Source: Candidatus Hydrothermus pacificus (GTDB lineage Bacteria; Hydrothermota; Hydrothermia; Hydrothermales; Hydrothermaceae). Taken from it: 64,000 nt of DNA. The translations under genes and the position numbers were made by a program. Each line of letters starts with the position of its first letter. Within the stretch, counting starts at the first letter, position 1. The notes beneath the pieces are model-generated. The model had not been told where the DNA came from, did not search any database, and saw nothing but the letters and a program-made list of their open reading frames with translations. Below are positions 43,564 to 51,228 of this stretch, in pieces. The stretch lies in NCBI GenBank assembly GCA_002011615.1, contig MTOH01000011.1, positions 1 to 64,000 on the forward strand, given 5' to 3'.

Positions 43564-45036
43564 ATGAGGGTTAAAACATTTATCCTTGCTTTCCTCGTTT
43601 TAACCTTAACAGCATCAAAAAATATTTATTCTCAAAAAATGAGTGAGTATACCGAAACCTGCATAGGTTGTCATGAAAGTGTGACACCAGGAATTGTGGC
43701 GGAATGGAGGAAAAGTCTTCATTCTAAAATCTCACCCTCTCAGGCACTTAAAAAACAAAAGATAAAAAGGAGAATAAGTGCTGAAAAAATTCCTGAAAAT
43801 CTTTTAAAAAATGTGGTGGGATGTGCAGAATGCCATACATTGAACCCTGAAAAACATAAAGACACTTTTGAACATGCGGGTCTCAGGGTTCATACTGTGG
43901 TAACACCCCTTGACTGTGCTGTATGTCATCCCCAGGAGGTCAGGCAATACGATGAGAACTTAATGTCAAAAGCACACCCGAATTTATCAAAAAACCCTGT
44001 CTATCATACACTGCTTTCAACATCTCTTGGTCCTCAAATTTTTGAAAATGGAAAACTTGTTTATCAGGAAACACCTCCTGAAGTAAAAATGGATGCCTGT
44101 TTTTACTGCCATGGAACACAGGTAGAGGTTGAGGGATTTGAAGAAAGGGAAACCGATTTCGGTAAAATGGAATTTCCTGTTTTAAAGGGATGGCCGAATC
44201 AGGGAGTCGGGAGAATAAACCCTGACGGTTCTTCGGGTTCCTGCACTTCCTGTCATACAAGACACGCCTTTTCCGTAGAAATGGCGAGAAAACCCTACAC
44301 CTGTTCTGAATGCCATAAAGGACCTGATGTTCCTGCCTACAAGGTTTATATGGTCAGCAAACACGGAAATATTTATCTCTCTCATTCTGGTGAATGGAAT
44401 TTCAAAAGTGTTCCCTGGACAGTTGGTAAAGATTTCACAGCACCTACCTGTGCCACATGTCATGCAAGTCTTGTGGTGGATGAAGAGGGCAATGTAATTG
44501 CAGAAAGAACCCACAGATTTAATGACAGGCTTCCATGGAGAATATTCGGCTTGATATACGCACATCCTCATCCTGAAAAACCTCTAACAACCATAATTAA
44601 AAACAAAGCTGGTCTGCCCTTACCCACAGAACTTACAGGAGAATTTGCCTCAGAATATCTCTTAGATGAAAAGGAAATGGAAAAAAGGGAAAGCAGGATG
44701 AAAAAAATATGTCTTGCCTGCCATTCCACATCATGGGTTGAAGGTCACTTTGAAAGGTTTGAAAAAACGATTTACGAAACAAACGATGCCACCTTCAATG
44801 CAACAAAAATTATGCTCAATGCATGGAAAGAGGGTATTGCAAAAGATGAGAATCTTTTTGATGAAGCGATAGAAAAAATATGGGTTGAAACATGGCTTTT
44901 TTATTCAAACTCAGTAAGATTTTCATCTGCAATGGCAGGTGCTGATTATGGAACATTTGCATTTGGAAGATGGTATTTAAACAAAAGCCTGCAGGTTTTA
45001 AAAGACTGGTATGAGTTTAAAAGGAGTAAAAGATGA
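43564..45036 (+). CDS. Octaheme c-type cytochrome, hydroxylamine oxidoreductase-like
   Basis: A signal peptide is followed by eight CXXCH heme sites: CIGCH, CAECH, CAVCH, CFYCH, CTSCH, CSECH, CATCH and CLACH. SCTSCHTRHAFSVEMARKPYT and a later SKHGNIYL/APTCATCHA resemble HAO-family octaheme cytochromes. Tyr462 in AGADYGTF is in the region of the catalytic crosslinking Tyr of N. europaea HAO, but alignment is needed; many HAO-like enzymes lack it and reduce nitrite or hydroxylamine instead. It lies between two metal ATPases, with ATGA overlap to the second, so it seems part of the metal or redox stress operon. Confidence 0.82.
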   Translation: MRVKTFILAFLVLTLTASKNIYSQKMSEYTETCIGCHESVTPGIVAEWRKSLHSKISPSQALKKQKIKRRISAEKIPENLLKNVVGCAECHTLNPEKHKDTFEHAGLRVHTVVTPLDCAVCHPQEVRQYDENLMSKAHPNLSKNPVYHTLLSTSLGPQIFENGKLVYQETPPEVKMDACFYCHGTQVEVEGFEERETDFGKMEFPVLKGWPNQGVGRINPDGSSGSCTSCHTRHAFSVEMARKPYTCSECHKGPDVPAYKVYMVSKHGNIYLSHSGEWNFKSVPWTVGKDFTAPTCATCHASLVVDEEGNVIAERTHRFNDRLPWRIFGLIYAHPHPEKPLTTIIKNKAGLPLPTELTGEFASEYLLDEKEMEKRESRMKKICLACHSTSWVEGHFERFEKTIYETNDATFNATKIMLNAWKEGIAKDENLFDEAIEKIWVETWLFYSNSVRFSSAMAGADYGTFAFGRWYLNKSLQVLKDWYEFKRSKR

Positions 45037-46919
45037 GTCAGTGCGAAAAATGTGAAATAGGAAAAGAAGAGAAAAGTTTTAATAAGAAAAAAGAGATTTT
45101 TTTAATTCTTGCAGGTTCAGTTTTTTTTATCACAGGTCTTTTATTTGAAAAAAAACTCCACAACTTTCCTTTTTTTGAATACCTGGTCTTTTTAACAGGA
45201 TACCTGATAACAGGACATAAAGTTCTTTTAAAGGCCGGAAAAAATCTAATAAAGGGGAAAGTTTTTGACGAAAACTTCCTGATGAGTATAGCCACAATTG
45301 GTGCAATTGCAATTCACGAACTACCAGAGGCTCTTGGTGTAATGCTTTTCTTTATGATAGGAGAGTATCTACAGGAATTATCTTTACAGAGGTCAAGAAA
45401 AAGAATAAAATCACTCCTTGAAATAAAACCCAATTTTGCAAATTTGAAAAAAGGAGGCAGGATATATAGGGTAGCGCCTGAGGTAGTAAAACCCGGTGAT
45501 ATAATTTTGGTAAAGCCAGGAGAAAAAATACCCCTTGATGGAAAAGTTACCAAAGGAAAATCCTTTGTTGATACATCCCCTTTAACAGGTGAACCTGTGC
45601 CCAAGAGGGTAAAAGAAAAAGACGAAGTCCTTGCAGGAATGGTAAACAAAGAAGGTTTAATTGAGGTAAAGGTTACAAAACCCTTTGAAAAATCTCATAT
45701 TTCAAAAATTTTAAAATTAATAGAAACTTCGGAAAAAAAGAAGGCAAAAACAGAAAGGTTTATAACACAGTTTGCAAGATACTATACACCAGCAGTTATT
45801 CTTCTTGCCTCAGGGATTGCGATTTTACCGCCAATTCTGGGAAATGGAAATTTTTCAGAATGGATTTATAGAGCACTTGTTCTCCTTGTGATTTCCTGCC
45901 CTTGTGCCCTTGTTATAAGCATCCCTTTATCCTATTTTGTAAGCATAGGTTCCCTTGCGAAAAAGGGAATACTTGTAAAAGGAGCGAATTTCATAGATGC
46001 TCTAAAAGATGCTAAAATATTTATATTTGACAAGACAGGAACATTGACAAAGGGAGTGTTTGAGGTAAGAGAAATAAAAACCTACAATGGATTTGAGAAA
46101 GATGAGTTGCTTAAAATATCTGCACATGCTGAATATTATTCAAATCATCCAATAGCACTTTCCATAAAGAAAAAATACCAGGGGAAAGTTGACCTCTCTT
46201 TAATTAAAAATTATAAAGAAATTGCGGGTCTCGGTATAATGGCAAATATAAAAGGAAAAGAAGTATTTGTCGGAAACGACAGGTTCTTGCACGAAATGGA
46301 AATTGAACACGAAGTATGCAGAGGAGAAGGAACAACAGTTCATGTTGTAGTTGACAAAAAATATGCAGGATACATATTGATTTCCGATGAGATAAAAGAA
46401 GATGCTGAAAAGGGAATAAAAGAGTTAAAAAATCAGGGTGTAAAGGTGGGTATGCTGACAGGTGATACAGGGTTCTTTGCAAAAACAATTGCAAAAAGGC
46501 TGGGAATAGATTTCTACAGAGCAGAACTCCTTCCCCATGAGAAGGTTCAGGAAATAGAAAATATTATGGAAAAATCAAAAGGGAAAGTTGCATTTGTGGG
46601 TGACGGGATAAACGATGCAGCGGTTATAAAAAGGGCTGATGTCGGAATATCAATGGGCAATATGGGCTCTGATATTGCTATAGAAAACTCTGATATTGTT
46701 ATAATGACCGATAAGCCTTCAAAAACCGCTTTGCTTTTAAAAATGGCAAGGAAGACAAGGAAAATAGTATGGCAGAATATAATATTTGTTATGCTTGTTA
46801 AACTCTTTTTCATAACTCTTGGCTCTGCAGGAATTGCGGGTATGTGGGAAGCAGTATTTGCTGATATGGGGGTAGCACTCATAGCCCTTTTTAATGCAAT
46901 GAGAATAATTAAAATTTGA
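45033..46919 (+). CDS. Zinc/cadmium-type P1B ATPase without HMA domain
   Basis: Cys289-Pro-Cys291 (SCPCALVISIP), Asp333 in DKTGT and GDGINDAAVIKRADVGISMG are complete. SCPCALVIS and the Asp in the last helix region MWEAVFADMG are the pattern of the ZntA-type (P1B-2) pumps rather than CopA. No HMA domain precedes the helices; instead the first 20 residues hold CEKC, which may load metal. The gene is coupled by ATGA to the octaheme cytochrome gene. It would export Zn, Cd or Pb; the true ion is unknown. Confidence 0.85.
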   Translation: MSQCEKCEIGKEEKSFNKKKEIFLILAGSVFFITGLLFEKKLHNFPFFEYLVFLTGYLITGHKVLLKAGKNLIKGKVFDENFLMSIATIGAIAIHELPEALGVMLFFMIGEYLQELSLQRSRKRIKSLLEIKPNFANLKKGGRIYRVAPEVVKPGDIILVKPGEKIPLDGKVTKGKSFVDTSPLTGEPVPKRVKEKDEVLAGMVNKEGLIEVKVTKPFEKSHISKILKLIETSEKKKAKTERFITQFARYYTPAVILLASGIAILPPILGNGNFSEWIYRALVLLVISCPCALVISIPLSYFVSIGSLAKKGILVKGANFIDALKDAKIFIFDKTGTLTKGVFEVREIKTYNGFEKDELLKISAHAEYYSNHPIALSIKKKYQGKVDLSLIKNYKEIAGLGIMANIKGKEVFVGNDRFLHEMEIEHEVCRGEGTTVHVVVDKKYAGYILISDEIKEDAEKGIKELKNQGVKVGMLTGDTGFFAKTIAKRLGIDFYRAELLPHEKVQEIENIMEKSKGKVAFVGDGINDAAVIKRADVGISMGNMGSDIAIENSDIVIMTDKPSKTALLLKMARKTRKIVWQNIIFVMLVKLFFITLGSAGIAGMWEAVFADMGVALIALFNAMRIIKI

Positions 46920-46971
46920 TTTTGTTAATTACTTAAATGTATCCTCCACCTCTAACTTTTTGTCAATATTT

Positions 46972-47652
46972 TTATTCCTCTATCTTATACCCGACTCCTC
47001 TAACATTTTTTATGAGTTCACCTGCAGGACCCAGTTTTTCTCTTATGTTCTTTATATGAACATCAACAGTCCTGTCGATCACAAATTTTTCCTCATAAAT
47101 TGCTTCAAGAATTTGTCTTCTTGTAAAAACCCATCCTCTTCTCCTGGCAAGAAGACTCAAAATTTTAAATTCAGTGGGAGTCAGATTGATTTCTTTTTCC
47201 TTTACATAAATTTTATAACCTGTTAAATCTATTTTTAAAATCCCTCCTATTTCCAAAAAATCTTTCTCTGGTTCAGGGACTTTTCTTCTTCTCAAAACCG
47301 CTTTGACTCTTGCCACAAGTTCTCTTGGCGAAAATGGTTTCACCACATAGTCATCAGCACCCAGTTCGAGCCCGAGGACCCTGTCAGTCTCATCTCCTCT
47401 TGCAGTGAGCATTATAATTGGAACATGTTTAAATCTCTCTTCACTTCGCATATACTTACAGAGCTCAAAGCCATCACCATCAGGAAGCATTAAATCAAGA
47501 ATTACAAGGTCAGGAACATTTTTTTCAAGGAATTCAAGAAAATCAGTAGTTTTTAAAAATCCCCTTGCTCTGAATTTTTCTTTTTCAAGGTTATGGGTAA
47601 GCACTTTTATTATTTCAGGTTCGTCATCCACTATAACAATCAGCTCCTTCAT
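46972..47652 (-). CDS. OmpR/PhoB-type response regulator
   Basis: The receiver domain has Asp9/Asp10, phosphoacceptor Asp53 (LVILDLMLPDGDG) and Lys105 (VVKPFSP). A winged-helix DNA-binding domain follows (LTPTEFKILSLLARRRGWVF and VDVHIKNIREKLG, ending in VRGVGYKIEE). I chose the ATG at 47652, which overlaps the era stop (ATGA), instead of a longer frame running into era. No histidine kinase lies beside it, so it is an orphan here. It may respond to a kinase elsewhere. Confidence 0.9.
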   Translation of the reverse strand: MKELIVIVDDEPEIIKVLTHNLEKEKFRARGFLKTTDFLEFLEKNVPDLVILDLMLPDGDGFELCKYMRSEERFKHVPIIMLTARGDETDRVLGLELGADDYVVKPFSPRELVARVKAVLRRRKVPEPEKDFLEIGGILKIDLTGYKIYVKEKEINLTPTEFKILSLLARRRGWVFTRRQILEAIYEEKFVIDRTVDVHIKNIREKLGPAGELIKNVRGVGYKIEE

Positions 47653-48548
47653 GATATATACCCTATTTCCTTTAAAAATGCTCTGTCCTGTCGCCAGCCT
47701 TCTCTTTGTTTTACCCATAAGTCAAGATACACCTTTTTCTTTAAAAAATTCTCTATATCCTTTCTTGCAGAGATGCCCACATTTTTAATTTTTGCCCCTT
47801 TTTGACCTATTATAACAGCCTTTTGAGAGGATTTCTCAACATATATAATTGCCTTTATATAAATTAATTTTTCTTCTTCTCTCCATTCGTCAATTTCAAC
47901 AGCAGTGGAATAGGGTATTTCCTCACCATAAAATAAAAAAATCTTTTCTCTTATTATCTCTGCAACAAAAAATCTCTCTGTTCTGTCTGAAAGCACATCA
48001 TCAGAGTATAGAGGTTCTCCTTCAGGCAGACTTTTAATAATTGCAGAAATTACTCTATCTATACCATCCCCTTTGCTTGCTGATATGGGAATTATTTCAA
48101 TAAAATCATATTTTTTTGAATACATATCAATTAGAGGTAAAACCTCTTCTTTTTTCACAGTATCCACCTTATTTATCAGTAAAATTGATTTCCGAGAATT
48201 GTTTTTTAGCCTTTCTATAATCATATTCTCAATATCTCCGGGGTCACGGGGAGGAACCATAAACAAAATAAGGTCAGAGTCTCTTATAATTGTATCTATA
48301 CTTTTTACCATCTGTTTGTGGAGTTCATATTTTGTTTTATCAAGCATTCCAGGGGTATCCATGAACACTATTTGATAATCAGGTTCACTCAAAATACCAA
48401 GAATTGGAACTCTTGTGGTTTGAGGTTTCGGGGTAACTATTGATATTCTTGCTTTTAAGATCTGATTTAATAAAGTTGATTTCCCAACATTGGGCCTTCC
48501 TATGATTCCGACTATTCCGGCTTTAATCTTTCTTAATTCCGATGCCAA
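47649..48548 (-). CDS. era: GTPase Era
   Basis: G1 is GRPNVGKST (residues 17-25), G3 is DTPG and G4 is NKVD. The C-terminal KH domain reads IIGQKGAKIKNVGISARKDI, ending in LWVKQREGWR, the Era signature. It acts in 16S rRNA maturation and 30S assembly. At 299 residues it is full length. It overlaps the upstream barrel gene by 26 nt and the response regulator by 4 nt in a mtnA-led operon. Confidence 0.95.
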   Translation of the reverse strand: MASELRKIKAGIVGIIGRPNVGKSTLLNQILKARISIVTPKPQTTRVPILGILSEPDYQIVFMDTPGMLDKTKYELHKQMVKSIDTIIRDSDLILFMVPPRDPGDIENMIIERLKNNSRKSILLINKVDTVKKEEVLPLIDMYSKKYDFIEIIPISASKGDGIDRVISAIIKSLPEGEPLYSDDVLSDRTERFFVAEIIREKIFLFYGEEIPYSTAVEIDEWREEEKLIYIKAIIYVEKSSQKAVIIGQKGAKIKNVGISARKDIENFLKKKVYLDLWVKQREGWRQDRAFLKEIGYIS

Positions 48549-49776
48549 TCCCTACCTCTCTGTTTAAAGTATAATTATTATAATACTTTACAGGGTTTTT
48601 AAGCCATGTTAAAAATCCTTTCAGATATATCTTTTTGTGTAAAAATATATAAACATCAAATTTATAAACAGGCTCTTTAAATTTAAAAGAATATAAAAAC
48701 CCGAAGCATGGCTTTACAATCTTAAAATCATAACCAATATTTAAACCTATTCTGTTTTTCCAGTAATCTTTAAAATCATCGGAATAAAGATATAGATAAT
48801 TTAAATAAAACTTAAATTTGCTGAACTGGTATTTTATAATCCCTTCAAATCTATTCGTCTTTATATGTTCAAAAATCACCTGTCTCCATATTGAATCCTT
48901 ATCAAAAAAGGTAATGGTATCATAAACTCCCCATGTATATTTTAATTTCATATAAATTTTCTCAAACCATCTACCCTGATACAAAAAAATTAATTCATTT
49001 TTAAAAGACATTAAATTGCGAAGTGAATCTCTGAATGGGAAAAAAGGCAGGAAGGTATCATAAACTTCAGGAATAAGACTCAAAAAATTTCTCTTTTCAT
49101 AAGAGAATGTAAGAATATGATATTTATATGGCGTATATGAAAATGAAAAACCCGGATAAAATTGATTTTCAACCACATCAAAATAAATTTCCGGATAAAT
49201 ATAAAACAGATTTTTAAATTCAAAAATTCCAAAAACATATGGAGACACAAAAAAATCTCTGGTTTTAGCGTATAGAAATTCATGAATAAAACCCGCCCCT
49301 ATAAAACCGAGACCTGCTTCTGTTTGAACATAATTCATAAAATAATTTTCCTGTCCTGTAAAAAGAACTCCTGTGTCTTTTATAAAAACTTTAAAATATT
49401 TCTGTTTCCTCATAAAATTTAATTTAAAAGGTGCAAAAATTTGTGCTCTTTCTCTGTCATAATTCCAGATGTTTCCTTTAAAAGTTAAAAGGGTTTCAGG
49501 AAAAAAAGGATAAAATGTAAATATATTTTCACTACAGGTATATCTCCTTTTTTCAGGAAATATAAGATAATTGTTTGATTTTATAAAATACTTTTTTTCA
49601 AAAAAATCAAATTTAAAACGGTTTAAAGAACCACCTGTTATTTCAACTTCTTTTCTTTTCTCAGGTAAAATCATAAAAAGACTTTCAGAAGGATTTTCCA
49701 TTTTTTTAAAAATTTTAAAAGGGTCAAGTTTTGAGGGATTATAAATTTGAAAAATTAAAAAATAAAGTATAATCAT
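48523..49776 (-). CDS. Unknown exported protein, probable outer-membrane barrel
   Basis: The 417-residue protein begins with a hydrophobic signal-like stretch (MIILYFLIFQIYN). The rest is extremely rich in Phe, Tyr and Lys, with alternating strands such as YKFDVYIFLHKKIYLKG and FKFYLNYLYLYSDDF, as in an outer-membrane barrel. I recognise no family. It starts on the mtnA stop and ends inside era, so it is translated within that operon. Confidence 0.5.
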   Translation of the reverse strand: MIILYFLIFQIYNPSKLDPFKIFKKMENPSESLFMILPEKRKEVEITGGSLNRFKFDFFEKKYFIKSNNYLIFPEKRRYTCSENIFTFYPFFPETLLTFKGNIWNYDRERAQIFAPFKLNFMRKQKYFKVFIKDTGVLFTGQENYFMNYVQTEAGLGFIGAGFIHEFLYAKTRDFFVSPYVFGIFEFKNLFYIYPEIYFDVVENQFYPGFSFSYTPYKYHILTFSYEKRNFLSLIPEVYDTFLPFFPFRDSLRNLMSFKNELIFLYQGRWFEKIYMKLKYTWGVYDTITFFDKDSIWRQVIFEHIKTNRFEGIIKYQFSKFKFYLNYLYLYSDDFKDYWKNRIGLNIGYDFKIVKPCFGFLYSFKFKEPVYKFDVYIFLHKKIYLKGFLTWLKNPVKYYNNYTLNREVGIGIGIKKD

Positions 49777-50759
49777 AATCTAAAAGGCGGTTTTAAAACA
49801 CCTTTCTCTGTTATGTAACCTGATATGAGTTTTGACCGGGTTATATCAAATGAATAGTATATTGCCTTTGTTATGTCAGGTGCAATTCTTTTTCCATAAA
49901 CTTTTTTCACTTCCTCCGGGTTTCTTTGTTCAATAACAAAATCTTTTCCGCTTTTTGCATTCAAATCAAAAGTAGAAACAGGGGCAGCAATATAAAATGG
50001 TATTTTAAAATAATTTGCAAGAACTGCAAGGACAAGGGTCCCTGTTTTATTAGCAGTATCACCATTTTTTGCAATCCTGTCTGCACCGGTAATGACGATG
50101 TCAACCATCCTGTTTTTCATCAGCACACCTGCTTCAAAATCAAAGATTAACCTGTGAGGGATTTTTGCCTTATGAAGTTCATAGGAAGTGAGTCTTGCCC
50201 CCTGGAAATAGGGTCTTGTTTCTGTAAATATAACTTCTTTAATCTTCTTTCTTGCTTTGTAGATAACTCCGAAGGCTGTGCCTATACCACCTGTTGCAAG
50301 AGCACCTGTATTGCAATGAGTTAAAACCCTCATTCCCTTCCTTATCAGTTTGCTTCCCACTTTCCCTATCTTTTCACATCTTTTAATTTCTTCCTGATGA
50401 ATCTTTATTGCTATATCTTCATAAGCTTTAAAATCTCTTATCCCTTTATCCACAAGCTCCCGAATTCTTCTTGTGACATAAAAAAGATTATATGCAGTGG
50501 GTCTTGTATTTTCAAGAGCACTCAGTCTTTTTTTCAAAACCTCTTTAAAATCTTTTCTTTTTAAAATTTTCTCAAGACCGATTAAAAAACCATATCCTGC
50601 AGTTATTCCTATTAAGGGTGCTCCCCTTACTGTCATATTTTTTATTGCATTTAAAAGCTGATTAAATTTTTTAATTTCAATATAAATTTCCTTAAAAGGA
50701 AGTTTTCTCTGGTCAAGAAGGAAAAGTTTCTCTTTTTTATAAATTACTGGCTGAATCAT
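49773..50759 (-). CDS. mtnA: S-methyl-5-thioribose-1-phosphate isomerase-like (MtnA)
   Basis: MTVRGAPLIGITAGYG, the cysteine in HCNTGALATGGIGTAFG and the aspartate in ITGADRIAKNGDTANKTG are the active-site blocks of the MtnA/aIF-2B-related isomerases. At 328 residues it has the usual length. It should convert methylthioribose-1-phosphate to methylthioribulose-1-phosphate in methionine salvage. No mtnB, C or K gene is nearby, so ribose-1,5-bisphosphate isomerase activity is an alternative. The start follows a leaderless-type promoter. Confidence 0.85.
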   Translation of the reverse strand: MIQPVIYKKEKLFLLDQRKLPFKEIYIEIKKFNQLLNAIKNMTVRGAPLIGITAGYGFLIGLEKILKRKDFKEVLKKRLSALENTRPTAYNLFYVTRRIRELVDKGIRDFKAYEDIAIKIHQEEIKRCEKIGKVGSKLIRKGMRVLTHCNTGALATGGIGTAFGVIYKARKKIKEVIFTETRPYFQGARLTSYELHKAKIPHRLIFDFEAGVLMKNRMVDIVITGADRIAKNGDTANKTGTLVLAVLANYFKIPFYIAAPVSTFDLNAKSGKDFVIEQRNPEEVKKVYGKRIAPDITKAIYYSFDITRSKLISGYITEKGVLKPPFRL

Positions 50760-50767
50760 AAATTAAA

Positions 50768-50797
50768 AATATAATGCTTCAAGAATTTATTTTTCAA
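50768..50797 (-). promoter_or_regulatory. Promoter of the mtnA operon, leaderless type
   Basis: On the minus strand TTGAAA (50797-50792) and TATATT (50773-50768, one mismatch) are 18 bp apart and 8 nt before the ATG, with no Shine-Dalgarno. Confidence 0.6.
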
Positions 50798-50838
50798 GCG
50801 GTTTACTTTATAATTAAATTTTAAAACAGGAGGTTTAA

Positions 50839-51228
50839 ATGAAATTGCCTTATGGTAAAATAGAGGGTAATGTTTTAAAGATGTCCTTCTCAACCGCAGA
50901 CTACTCAATTGCAACCGTTCTTTCCGCATTAAAGGAACACATTGATGTGATAAAGGAAATGGGAGTTAAATTTCTGGGCGCCCAGACAGAAGTTTCTGCT
51001 CAGCCCGGAGTTTTTCAACCTGTCCCGATTGTTATTATATTTGAATATGAAGGAAAAGAAAAAGCAGAAAATATTTTAAAAAAGGTCTATGAACTCGTAT
51101 GGGAAGGTATGGTTTCAACATTTCCTGATGAATCGGTATGGAGTGAGGCAAAGGCAAACTTTGCGGAATTTATATTTGCACAGGCAGACCTTTTGAGAGC
51201 AAGAGTTGAATCAATGAAAACTGAATGA
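50839..51228 (+). CDS. Unknown 129-residue protein, first gene of the radical SAM operon
   Basis: I do not recognise this family. The protein has no signal peptide and no cysteine. It mixes alpha and beta segments (MKLPYGKIEGNVLKMSFSTA, VPIVIIFEYEGKEKAENIL), ending in a long helix rich in Ala and Glu. An AGGAGG ribosome site precedes the ATG and a TATAAT lies 24 nt further upstream at 50809-50814. It overlaps by ATGA the gene for the Cys/His-tailed membrane protein, so it is likely made together with that product. It could be a soluble accessory factor. Confidence 0.6.
   Translation: MKLPYGKIEGNVLKMSFSTADYSIATVLSALKEHIDVIKEMGVKFLGAQTEVSAQPGVFQPVPIVIIFEYEGKEKAENILKKVYELVWEGMVSTFPDESVWSEAKANFAEFIFAQADLLRARVESMKTE

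Noticed and set aside
43564-45036. The octaheme cytochrome as a pentaheme nitrite reductase (NrfA)
   Set aside because: There are eight CXXCH sites and no CXXCK site, and the spacing resembles HAO-like proteins.
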